Assembly (NCBI RefSeq): GCF_033958435.1
Contig: NC_134160.1
Location: forward strand, 14,929,001 to 14,993,000
Direction: 5' to 3'
DNA: 64,000 bases
Origin: Carettochelys insculpta
Lineage: Eukaryota > Chordata > Testudines > Carettochelyidae
Shown here one piece after another: positions 54,590 through 63,449 of the stretch. Positions within the stretch are counted from its first letter, which is position 1; the number at the start of each line of letters is the position of its first letter. The notes beneath the pieces were generated by a model. That model worked only from the letters and a program-made list of their open reading frames with translations, was not told the origin of the DNA and did no database searches. Made by a program: the position numbers and the translations under genes.

Positions 54590-55578
54590 AGCTCTCCTCA
54601 CTAAGTTTGCAAGCCTACTTGAGAAAATGCTCCTTCCTCTCTTGGTTAGGTGGAACCCATCTCTTCCCAATAATCCTTGTGCCTGGAACAGCATCCCATG
54701 ATCAAAGAATCCAAAGCCCTCTCTCTGACACCACCTGTGTAACCATGCATTTACTTCCTTAATTCGATGGTCCCTACCTAGCCCTTTCCCTTCGACAGGA
54801 AGGATGGGCGAGAACAACACTTGCACTCCAAATTATTTGACCCTTCTTCCCAGCGCCACATAATTAGCAGTAACCCTCTCAAGGTCATTCTTGTCCGTAT
54901 CATTAGTTCCCACATGCAGAAGTAGGAAGGGGTAATATTCTGAAGGCTTGAGCAGTTTTGTAAGGCTCTCAGTCACATTCTGAATTCGAGCTCCCGGTAA
55001 ACAGAACACCTCACGAGATTGCAGGTCCAGTCAGCAGATGGATGGTTCAGTCCCTCTTAAGAGGGAGTCCCCTACCACCACCACCCGCCTTTTTCTTCTG
55101 GGGGTGGTGGTCATTGAACCCCCACCCCTCGGAGTACACATTCCCTGTCCTGCAGCAGAAGCAGTTCTCTTCAATTTTCTTCGTGTGAAGCGCCTTCCAA
55201 AGCATTCACCACAGCAGAACCAGTGGAGAGAGCCTGAAAGCGATTACTTATCTCTATATCAACGGGGGACTCGTGTACCAGCCTTTTGTTTCTTCTAGAA
55301 GTTACATGCTGCCACTTCTCCACTTCATCCCTTACCACCTTCCCCGGTTCTTCCGCCTGCCATGCTTGCAAGATTAAATGCTCTCTTGTGTCAAGGAAAT
55401 CTTCATCTTCCCTGATTGAGTGTAGGGTCAACACTTGAGCCTCCAGTCCTTTAAATTTTCCTTCTAAAATGGAGACCAGCTTGTACTTAGTACAGACAAA
55501 ATACCTCCTTTCCTCAGGGAGGAAGACAAACATGGCGCATCCCAAGCCGGTAACAGCAGCAGACCTGTCACTATCCAT
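54590..55578 (-). pseudogene. CR1 ORF1 pseudogene with esterase (SGNH-like) domain
   Basis: First ORF of the CR1 LINE, reading leftwards. Residues 1-135 (55578-55171) start 'MDSDRSAAVTGLGCAMFVFL' and contain a coiled-coil-like helix ('KLVSILEGKFKGLEAQVLTL', 'REDEDFLDTREHL'), which in CR1 follows a Cys-rich start; here that Cys-rich part is largely lost. After a disrupted Pro- and Arg-rich linker, the C-terminal part (about 54950-54581) shows 'LLHVGTNDTD' and 'GRDGFHLTKRGRSIFSSRLA'. These are blocks of the esterase domain of CR1 ORF1 (G-T-N-D and D-x-x-H-L, with the Asp/His pair of the catalytic triad). ORF1 proteins bind RNA and assist target-primed reverse transcription. At least two frame breaks split it, so no full protein is encoded. 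Confidence 0.75.
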
Positions 55579-56156
55579 GCCTGCCGTCCTAGAACAGTGA
55601 TTTAAAAGAACGGCAAGGGTCCCTGGCCCCTTCCAAACTCCCTCTCTAAACTCCCTGTTTGCAGTCCCCTGTTCACAAGCTCACCTGTTTGCTAGGACAC
55701 TGCTTTATAAAGCCCTGAACTGCCTCAAAGTCCCTCCCCTTTCTGAGGCTCAGCCAATCAGCAGAGGCTTCTAGATAACAAGTCATTTTAGAAGCCAACA
55801 GATTCCAACTGCCAGTCCCAGTCCACCCTCCGTTGGGGGGGGTGGGGGCAGGAAAAAAAAACAACTAACAATCACACACCACAGAGCAGAAAAACACCAC
55901 AGCCACAGACAGAAGCCCCAAACACAACACTCACCCAGAGAGCCTCTTACTTAAGAATCCTGTTTTGCCTTCTCCTTTACATACCTTCAGTGCCAGGAAA
56001 GATGATGGAACATAAAATTAAGGAATTAAGCAAACATCTGGAAGACAATAAGCAGATAGGTAACAGTCCGAATGGATTGGTCAAGAATAAATCACATCAT
56101 ACTAACCTGATAGCTTTCTTTGATAGGATAACAAGCCTTGTGGATAAAGAGAGCTC

Positions 56157-57005
56157 TCGACTTCTAACGTATAGTTGTCAATGCTGATTGATGGGGATTC
56201 AGCAACATCCTGACCGAGTACGTTTGTCTTCTTTAGGCTGACGGTAAGCCCAAAGTCCTTGCACGCTTTGGAGAACCGATCCAGCAGTTTTTGAAGCTGG
56301 TCTTCTGTGTGAGACACTACAGCAGCTTTGTCTACGAACAGCATGTCTCTACTTAGCTTTCAGACTTGCAAGGTTAAACAGTTTCCCATCAGATCTTGTG
56401 TGCAGCAAGATGCCTTCTGTTGAAGATCCAAAGGCATGCTTCAGGAGGAGTGCAAAGAAGATCCCGAACAATGTCGGAGCAAGCACGCATCCTTGTTTGA
56501 CGCTGCTTCTGATTCTGAAAGCATCCGATAATGCGCCGTCATATTGGATGGTTCCTCTCATGTCTTCATGGAATGACTGGATCATCTTGAGTAACTGTGG
56601 AGGACAGCCTATCTTGTGGAGCAGTTTGAACAGACCATCCCTGCTGACCAAGTCAAAAGCCTTGGTCAAGTCGATGAAGGCTATGTAGAGTGGCTTTCTC
56701 TGCTCCCTGCACTTCTCCTGCAGCTGCCTTAGAGAGAAGACCATGTCAACGGTAGACCTCTCTGCGCGGAATCCGCACTGCAATTCGGGGTACACTCTCT
56801 CAGCAATCTTCTGGAGTCTGCCAAGGATGACGCGAGTGAACAGTTTACCAGTGACACTTAGGAGGGAGATTCCACGGTAGTTGTTGCAGTCGCTTCTGTC
56901 TCCTTTGTTCTTATACAATGTTACAATGTTAGCGTCGCACATATCATGTGGAACCTCACCCTCTTTCCAGCACAGGCACAGTAGCTCATGTAGGGGTTCC
57001 AGGAC
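56157..57005 (-). pseudogene. Inverted 5' part: reverse transcriptase of the second LINE
   Basis: The minus strand from about 57005 reads 'EVLEPLHELLCLCWKEGEVP', then the 197-codon frame 56942-56349 with RT fingers and palm: 'IVTLYKNKGDRSDCNNYRGI', 'CGFRAERSTVDMVFSLRQLQ', 'YIAFIDLTKAFDLVSRDGLF' (conserved Asp) and 'SSVKQGCVLAPTLFGIFFAL'. A stop at about 56346 is followed by 56344-56102, where the catalytic F-A-D-D motif reads F-V-D-K (56327-56338): the second Asp is replaced by Lys. Then 'LLDRFSKACKDFGLTVSLKK' and 'SISIDNYTLEV'. With the motif damaged and a stop upstream, the enzyme is dead. It was damaged after insertion or copied from a defective source. Confidence 0.85.
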
Positions 57006-57006
57006 T

Positions 57007-57741
57007 TCATTTACCTCGGGTCCACCATCACTGACACCCTGTCGTTGGACACTGAGCTAAATAGGAGGATCGGAAAAGCAGCCACAACTCTGTCCAGACT
57101 CAGCAAGAGAGTGTGGAATAACAACAAGCTGTACACTCACACCAAAATGCAAGTCTACAGAGCCTGCATCCTCAGCACCCTCCTTTATGGCAGCGAGACT
57201 TGGACCCTGTATGCCCACCAGGAAAAGAGGCTGAACGTCTTCCACTTGCGCTGCCTCAGGCGCATCCTTGGAATATCATGGGAGGACAGAGTGACCAACA
57301 CCGCCGTCCTCGAGCAAGCTGGAATCCCAACCATGCACACCCTCCTCAGGCAGCATCGACTCCGCTGGCTTGGCCACGTCCACAGGATGAATGATGGAAG
57401 GATTCCAAAAGACATCCTGTATGGTGAGCTAGCCTCTGGCAAAAGACCTCCCAGACACCCCCAGCTGCATTACAAAGATGTCTGCAAGAGAGACCTCAGA
57501 GAGGTAGACATTGAGCTGGACAGTTGGGAAGAAGTAGCAGACAACCGCAGCAGATGGAGGCAGGGGTTACACAAGGCCTTCAGAAGAGCGAGTTGAAGAT
57601 CAGACAGCTAGGAGAGGAGAAGCGAGCGCACAGAAAGCACAATAAGGACTTGCCAGACACCCACTACATCTGCAAGAGATGCAGCAAGGACTGTCACTCT
57701 CATGTGGGTCTTTATAGTCACAATAGACGCTGTAAATGAAG
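57007..57741 (+). pseudogene. Sense 3' part: LINE C-terminal region with C2HC zinc finger
   Basis: The frame at 57045-57596 (183 codons) carries the C-terminal half: 'LNRRIGKAATTLSRLSKRVW', 'RACILSTLLYGSETWTLYAH', 'LRCLRRILGISWEDRVTNTA' and 'RQHRLRWLGHVHRMNDGRIP'. A frameshift near 57590 moves the rest to 57524-57739, ending with 'HYICKRCSKDCHSHVGLYSH' and 'NRRC', a Cys-x2-Cys...His-x4-Cys zinc-binding pattern next to the stop. A C-terminal zinc motif is seen in several non-LTR families and may bind nucleic acid. Almost no bases are lost at the inversion junction compared with the expected protein order. Confidence 0.85.
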
Positions 57742-58065
57742 TCCTCAATTGAAACTTTAAAGGGCGCGATCCATAGTCTATGCAGACTGAAGGATGCCTA
57801 CAGGATAAAGAGAAAGAGGTAGATGTGGTATTCCTAGACTTTAGTAAGGCATCTGATACAGAATTGTATGACCTTCTTGTCAATAATCTAGGAAAACATA
57901 ACCTAGATAGGGCTACTATCAGGTGGGTGCATAGCTGATTGGATAGCTATTCACAGACAGTAGCTATTAATGGTTCAGTCATGCTGTAAGGGAATAACAA
58001 GTGAGGTTCCACAGGGGTCAGTTTTGGGGCCAGTTCTGTTCAATAGCTGCACCAATGATTTCGAT

Positions 58066-58319
58066 CAAGGCTCAGCAACTTTTCCAAGGTGGAGTGCCAA
58101 AATTTGAACTTTTGACCTGTATCTATGGTCAGGTCAGGGTGCTGGTGGTACTTTTAAAGTCCAGATGCAGCCCCACACTCCTATGAGTACTGCCCTGCAT
58201 ATCAGCAGGGGCCCTGCATCACGGGCTTCAGCCCCAACCCCATACCTTGGTGGGGTGGGGGTGCCATGGTGTGGTTGGTCTCCCAAGAGTGGCACGCATG
58301 CCAGGGTTGCTGATCCCTG
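58066..58319. mobile_element. hAT MITE inside CR1, 8-bp target duplication
   Basis: Left end CAAGGCTCAGCAACTTTTCC and, complemented, right end CAGGGATCAGCAACCCTGGC form a hAT inverted repeat. Flanks ATTTCGAT (58058-58065) and ATTTAGAT (58320-58327) differ by one base. Deleting the insert and one copy gives the expected CR1 text 'caatgatttagataatgg'. The interior is non-coding and GC-rich. Confidence 0.85.
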
Positions 58320-58461
58320 ATTTAGATAATGGCATAGGCAGTACACTCATCAAGTTGCTGAGAGGGGCTGCAAATTCTTTGGAGGATAGGGTCAAAATTC
58401 AAAATGATCTGGACAAACTGGAGAAATGGTATGAGGAAAATAAGGTGAAGTTCAGTAAGGA

Positions 58462-58943
58462 TTATCTGTGAAGATGAAACTGTGGATCTTCTACACAAAT
58501 GTGAAGAGTGTGCTCTTGTATGGATGTAAGACCTGGTGTAGTAAATGTCTTCAAATCACAAGCTACAGACATTCATAAACAGATGCCTGAGGTACATCTG
58601 TTGCATCAAACTGCAAGACTTTATCACAAATGAGGAGCTTTGGAACAGAGCAGGACAAGAACCAATTGACATTGAAATAAAGAGAAGAAAGTGGGGATGG
58701 CTGGGCCACACTCTCATAAAACCATCATCCAGCATAGTCTATCAAGCTCTCACATGGAAACCACAAGGAAAACACAAAAGAGGAAGACCTCAGACAACGT
58801 GAAGAGGATCTACTGAGACTGAAGGACAACATCTGGGGTACTCCTGGAGTAATCTAGAAGTTTTGTCTCAAGACAGAGTGGAGGAGACTTGTGGTGACCT
58901 ATGTTCCATGCAGAGTACAAGGTTTTAAGTCAAGAAAGTCAAG
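58462..58943 (+). mobile_element. Third non-LTR retrotransposon 3' fragment, 10-bp target duplication
   Basis: Flanked by TCAGTAAGGA (58452-58461) and TCAATAAGGA (58944-58953), one mismatch. Encodes pieces of a LINE C-terminal region: 'NVKSVLLYGCKTW' near 58500, then 58545-58802 'LQTFINRCLRYI', 'ITNEELWNRAGQEPIDIEIK', 'RRKWGWLGHTLIKPSSSIVY' and 'QGKHKRGRPQTT'. The reading order parallels that of the second LINE (L-L-Y-G-x-x-T-W ... W-L-G-H), but the wording is distinct. It resembles RTE-like or related 'endonuclease-reverse transcriptase' proteins. Clade assignment is uncertain. RT and endonuclease are missing (5' truncation). Confidence 0.75.
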
Positions 58944-59545
58944 TCAATAAGGAGTACTCCAAAGTACTCCACTTAAGGAGGAACAATAAGTTTTACATGT
59001 ATAAAATGGGAAGTGACTCCCAAGGATGGAGAACTGCAGAAAAGGATCCAGGGGCTCATCGTGAGCCACAAGATAAATCTGACACCATTGCAAAAAATCA
59101 AACATAATTCTGTGATGGAGTCACAGGAGTGTTATGAGCAAGACCTGAAAAGTAATGCTGCTCAGCTCTGCACTGATTAGGCCTCATCTGCAGTACTGTG
59201 TTCAGTTCTGGGCACCACATTTTAGGAAAGATGTGGACAAACTGGAGAGGGTGCAGAGAAGAGCAACTAAAATGATAAAAGCTCTAGAAAATATGACCTA
59301 TGACAGAATATTTAAAGAACTGGGTTTGTTTAGTTTGGAAAAGAGAAGGAGGAGAGGGAACATCATAGCAGCTTTCCAGTACCTGACAGTTCTTACAAGG
59401 AGGAGGGAGAAAAATTATTCTCCTTGGCCTCTGATGATAGGACAAGAAGCAACAGGCTTAAATTGCAGCAAGAGAAGTTTAGGTTGAACATTAGGAAAAA
59501 TTTCCTAACTGTCAGGATGGTTCCCATTGCCTGGGAACTGCTAAC

Positions 59546-59847
59546 AGAAGGCGCTGCGGGGCATGCCTGCAGACACAGGTGCATCATACCCATGATGTTG
59601 CAACTGCTTTTAAGGAAGTATAGAGTTAAGTCAGTGGCTTCTAATAACAACAACTTGGAGTATGTGGGGGATATGCACCCAACAAGGTAAAACTGGCGTT
59701 ACATAATATGGAGCAAGAAAATTTGCCGTCTTTTCTCACCACAGAAAAATTTATTTCAAGAGAGGTGATGGCAGTTAGTTCAAGGAAAAGAAATGAACAC
59801 AAGTCAATGCAATGAAGTTAAATGTGAAACCACTGCAACTCATATGG
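59546..59847. other. No gene recognised between two CR1 copies
   Basis: About 300 bases that match neither neighbouring CR1. No TIRs or SINE head were seen. Confidence 0.4.
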
Positions 59848-60726
59848 TATGGTGCGGATGACACAAAACTAGGGGAGAGGTAGGTACGTTGGAGGCTAGA
59901 GCGAGAATCCAGAGTGACCTGGATAAATTGGAGGACTGGGCCAAAAGAAATCTGATGCAGTTCAATATGGAGAAGTGTAGAGTCGTGAACCTGGGGCGGA
60001 AGAATCCCAAACATTGTTGCAGGCTGGGGACCGACTGGCTCAGCAGCAGTATGATGGAAAGGGACCTAGGGGTGATGGTGGATGAAAGGATGGTTATGAG
60101 TAAACAGTGTGCCCTTGTAGCCAAGAAAGCTAACGGCATACTGGGGTGCATTAGGAGGAGCATTTCAAGCAGATCTAGAGAAATAGTTATTCATCTTTAT
60201 TCAGCACTGGTGAGGCCACATCTGGAATACTGTGTCCAGTTTTGGACCCCCCCAGTATAAAAAGGATGTGGATTTGCTGGAGCAGGTTCAGCAAAGGGCA
60301 GCAAAAATGATTAAGGGTCTGGAGCACAAGACCTATGAGGATAGGCTGAGGGATATGGGCTTATTTAGTTTACAGAAGAGAAGACTTAGAGGTGATTTAA
60401 TAGCAGCCTTCAACTTCCTGAAGGGGAGCTCTAAAGAGGAGGGTGAGAAACTATTCTCAGTGCTGTCTGATGGCAGAACAAGGAGTAATGGTCAGAAGTT
60501 GAAGAGGGAAATGTGTAGGTTAGATATTAGGAAAACCTTCTTCACCACACAGGTGGTGAAGCATTGGAATGCGTTGCCTATAGAGGTGGTGGATTCTCCA
60601 TCCCTTGAGGTTTTTAAGTCCTGGCTGGACAAGGACTTAGTAGGGGTTGATCCTGCTTGAAGCAAGGGGCTGGACTAGATGACCTCCTGAGGTCCCTTCC
60701 AGCCCTATGATTCTGTGATTCTGTGT
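59848..60726 (+). pseudogene. CR1 LINE 3' half with one frameshift and complete tail
   Basis: Begins exactly at the catalytic A-D-D (59854-59862) and runs to the CR1 end. The first frame (59889-60260) reads 'QSDLDKLEDWAKRNLMQFNM', 'HCCRLGTDWLSSSMMERDLG' and '[15 protein letters not shown]', then stops; the second frame (60232-60660) continues 'PPQYKKDVDLLEQVQQRAAK', '[20 protein letters not shown]' and 'PIEVVDSPSLEVFKSWLDKD'. The break is at a run of seven Cs (60247-60253), where the ancestral text most likely had six. The 3' tail has the direct repeats 'atgattctgtgattctgtg'. Apart from this one slip the C-terminus is intact, so it is among the younger CR1 copies here. Confidence 0.9.
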
Positions 60727-61439
60727 GGAAGGATTAGATTTCTCCCGTCAAACACCATTGCTAGACAGTGTCCAAGGTCTGGGAAGCTGTTTCTGTCTGA
60801 GACACCATCATATTCTGGTGTAATATTTTAGAGTTGCCGGAAGGTGGGTTCAGTTTAGGCAAATAGTCTGCAAATTGCACAGTACAGCTTAGATGTTGAA
60901 AAGTTGGAAAACTAAAAAATGGCCTATATGCTAGGAATGGCAGGTAGAACTTGGCTGTTGAAGGGGATCATTTCCAATATGGACCCAGGGAATGTTATTT
61001 TAATTGGCTTAGATGCTGTTTTACACTAAGATTTCCTGTCTCTGATAAATAAAAACGTTATATTCTCCACCAGTTCTTATGATGTAACGGAAATACAGGC
61101 AATGTTAAAATTACACAAGCATGCTTTAAAAGCAGCATGAAAGTTGTCCATGCCTCCCTTAAACCTGGATCTTAAACCTGGCTAGACCCTCAGAACATTT
61201 TATTAATAACAATAATATGATCAAGGCTATTGCACAAAAAATGCAGCAATAAATTGGCAATTCATCTGGTGTAGGGAACAGAAGAAATAAAATGAGAGCT
61301 TAGTGGAATGCACTTTGGAACAGTGGTACCCATCACCCAGCACCTCCCTGAGCCAAACAGTGATGTAGACACCACCATTGCAAAGGGGACAGAACTAGGA
61401 AGGACATTCCAGAAGAAGTAGGCATCCATCATATAATTT
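60727..61439. other. No gene recognised
   Basis: AT-leaning unassigned sequence. No repeat ends or coding domains identified. Confidence 0.35.
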
Positions 61440-61920
61440 GGATATTATGTTGTCTTTGATGGTTGTACAATTAATAACCACGATTGTAGGCTGAGAAATA
61501 TGTCGCTGGATAATATGCCTTTAAAATAAGCAATAAAGGAAAGAAATATAATTAAAATGAAAAAGCTGTTATCAATAAGGAAAAAGTGAAACATTGGCCT
61601 ATTCCAAGCAAGGACATGAAACAATGAACAGAGCAGGAATTCACAGTACCTTGTAGCCTTGCAGTGGGAAGATGCCAAATTTTTATACGTCACTGTGACT
61701 GAGTTGAATAAATGTGGCAAGCATGCATTTGCTATGGTTTGGTATGTCTGACTTTGCTAGAGAGTTCTGGGAGACCAATACTCTTAGCATTATATAGATG
61801 CTGGGTGTGCTGAATCTGCACTTGAATGGTTAATAAAGCTCCAGCTGTATGTATCTTCAGTATTGAACTTTGAAGTATATCATCTGGGGGTCCAGCTCTC
61901 CCCAGAAAATAAGACATAAA
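61440..61920 (+). mobile_element. Possible LTR (U3/R-like) segment
   Basis: 'cattatatagatgctgggtg' (TATA-like, about 61790) is followed 45 bases later by 'gaatggttaataaagctcca' (AATAAA at about 61832). This tight TATA-to-polyA spacing is seen in the R region of some retroviral LTRs and is unusual in cellular genes. The TG and CA ends and a target duplication were not found, so the extent is a guess. Confidence 0.35.
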
Positions 61921-62423
61921 CGCATGTGATTACTGGACTTGGTCCAAGCTAAGGCAGATCAAAATGACCAGTCAGAATGGCATCACATTAAAGGCTCAAG
62001 TAAACAATTAATAAGAAGGAAACATTAATTAATCTGTGGGCCATATACATTTTGCAGCCCCTTCTATAATATTACATAAAGAAATCCCACAATAAAATGC
62101 TTACGGTGCATATTTCTGGAGCAACTGGCTCCTTTGAGAGCAGAAGGTAAAAATAAGAATAGCATATGTTAGCTCCCCATTGACATCTGCAGAGGTCCAT
62201 AGCCCTGTGAGACAGAACACCTCAGAGTAAACAAGACCTGCCACCAAGGATCTTGGTGGGACTTTTGTACCCGAATGGCCCTTGGTAACCCAGACTCCAA
62301 TTCACTGGACATTTGATAGAGCAAGTACCTGAGAGGGGAAGGAAGAGGAGGAAGAAGTGTCTACTTGTGGCCTTGCCTGCTTTGTTTGGCAATTGGGATA
62401 CTGCGTAAGGCCAACCCAGTATT
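61921..62423. other. No gene recognised
   Basis: Unassigned sequence, possibly flanking or internal to the LTR-like elements on either side. Confidence 0.3.
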
Positions 62424-62522
62424 CATAGCATCATAGAATTCTAGGGCTGGAAAGGACCTCAGGAGGTTAACTGGTCCAGCCCCCTGTCTAAAGCAGGATC
62501 AACCCCAACTAAATCATCTCAG
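62424..62522 (-). mobile_element. CR1 LINE 3' tail fragment, antisense
   Basis: About 100 bases: 'gcatcatagaattctagggc', 'tggaaaggacctcaggaggt' and 'gcaggatcaaccccaactaa'. Only the tail of CR1 is present. Confidence 0.8.
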
Positions 62523-62559
62523 CCATGATGGTAGTTAACATTTTATGATTGGGGAATTA

Positions 62560-63080
62560 AAGCTTATTAGGGAAATGTATGTTATGTAACTTTTACTGCT
62601 TGCGTAATTCTTTCTCAGGTAAATTACTGTGCACCAAGCATATTGTTTTCCAAATTTTTGCTGGTACCAGTAACTATCTGCCCAGCCATGGGCCTTTAAA
62701 AATCCATTTATGCACCTTTTAAATAAGCAATAAATGTACTTAATAGAAAAGCGATAGTAGGATTGCAAGCAATGTGCAACAGGTTACATCTGTGACCTAG
62801 TGGGTACTGCAAAGTATGAATAGTTCATGATGATCTTGATGAGGATTGACGACAGCAATGAGTGGACCAATCATAAGTGTGTGATATACTGTTTTAACCA
62901 ATAGTATTAAGGATAAGTTTGTGTATAAGCAGATTGGCTATTATGTTGGATGTCTGGTATGCCCTGTATCCACACCCTGTGCTTGAGCCTGATCAACTCC
63001 AGTGCAGTTTGACTGTATGCCAATAAAGAAACCTCAGTGACAAGGCTGGAGCTGAACTGATTTCTTGGACTCTAGAGAAG
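62560..63080 (+). mobile_element. Probable endogenous retrovirus LTR
   Basis: A regulatory-type upstream segment (two 'accaat' boxes near 62850-62900), 'ggataagtttgtgtataagc' (TATA-like), then 'atgccaataaagaaacctca' (AATAAA at about 63022) and a U5-like stretch ending near 'gaactgatttcttggactct'. Downstream sequence to about 63330 could be the retroviral leader, but no gag frame was found. The limits are approximate. This is an old, non-coding remnant. Confidence 0.5.
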
Positions 63081-63331
63081 TAAATACGGTGCTCTCTCTG
63101 AACTGGAAGGGTGTTGTGGATAAACTGAAAAGAGCTCCGAGGGAATCCCAGCAAACAGCTGGTGTGACAACCTGCCCTCAACCAGCTCATAACTTGGCTG
63201 AAGTCGTGGGTGAAAACCAGATGGGCAGCCACGGTCCTTGGATAGGATTTGACATGAGACCTGCCCTTCCCAGATGGGTGAGGTGCTACTTTGCCTATCT
63301 CCCTGGGTGGCAACAAAGGAGTTTCAAGTAT
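63081..63331. other. Possible retroviral leader; no gene recognised
   Basis: Follows the LTR-like segment directly. No primer-binding site could be verified. The overlapping frames 63065-63400 and antisense 62993-63316 do not show gag-like motifs. Confidence 0.3.
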
Positions 63332-63449
63332 CAGAGGGGTAGCCGTGTTACAGCAACGAAGGGTCCTGTGGCACCTTATAGACTAACAGAAAAGTTTTGA
63401 GCATGAGCTTTCGTGAGCACAGACTCACTTCATCAGATGCTGGTCCAGA
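63332..63449 (-). mobile_element. Hairpin retroelement, single antisense copy with best-preserved core
   Basis: On the minus strand: CTGATGA (63436-63430), one A, the hairpin GTGAG / CTCAC (63428-63424 with 63417-63413), GAAA (63412-63409), then GCTCATGCTC and the family segment 'ttctgttagtctataaggtg' and 'gccacaggacccttcgttgc'. Compared with the copy at 7415 the stem has changed GTGGG/CCCAC to GTGAG/CTCAC at both partners. This is the copy in which all hammerhead-like core elements are complete, apart from a closing stem I. Confidence 0.7.

Larger units (their letters stand above)
51608..55978 (-). mobile_element. Nearly full-length CR1 LINE, antisense, about 4.4 kb
   Basis: On the minus strand, from 55978 to 51608: a GC-variable 5' UTR (about 55978-55580, including 'gctttataaagcagtgtcct'), ORF1 (about 55578-54590), ORF2 with endonuclease (about 54550-53750) and reverse transcriptase (about 53600-51690), and a 3' end with the CR1 tail repeats (complement of 'aatcatagaatcatagagct' at 51608-51640). 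Most CR1 copies are truncated at the 5' end, so a copy with a 5' UTR and both ORFs is unusual. It is broken by several frameshifts and stops. Confidence 0.9.
56153..57802. mobile_element. Second LINE family with 5' inversion (twin priming), 11-bp target duplication
   Basis: Flanked by perfect GGATAAAGAGA (56142-56152 and 57803-57813). The left 0.85 kb is antisense and encodes RT from its N-terminus to 'SIDNYTLEV'. The right 0.8 kb is sense and begins 'FTYLGSTITDTLSLDTELN', the direct continuation of the same protein, running to the C-terminus and a 3' UTR ending 'ctgaaggatgccta'. This is the arrangement produced by twin priming, known for L1 and other LINEs. The family is not CR1; I cannot place its clade with certainty. 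Confidence 0.85.
55986..59545 (+). mobile_element. Plus-strand CR1 with three later insertions
   Basis: An older CR1 whose text continues across three inserts: 55986-56152 (RT fingers 'VPGKMMEHK', 'GLVKNKSHHTNLIAFFDRIT'), 57803-58065 ('VDVVFLDFSKASD'), 58320-58461 ('DLDKLEKWYEENKVKFSKD') and 58944-59545 ('[20 protein letters not shown]', '[20 protein letters not shown]', '[14 protein letters not shown]'). Excising the inserts and one copy of each duplication gives one CR1 reading order. It is 5'-truncated and ends before the usual tail. It is a different subfamily from its neighbours at 51.6 and 59.8 kb. Confidence 0.85.

Noticed and set aside
51779..54762. Plus-strand frames of 60-108 codons across 51.8-54.8 kb
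   Set aside because: They are antisense shadows of the CR1 ORF2 on the minus strand.
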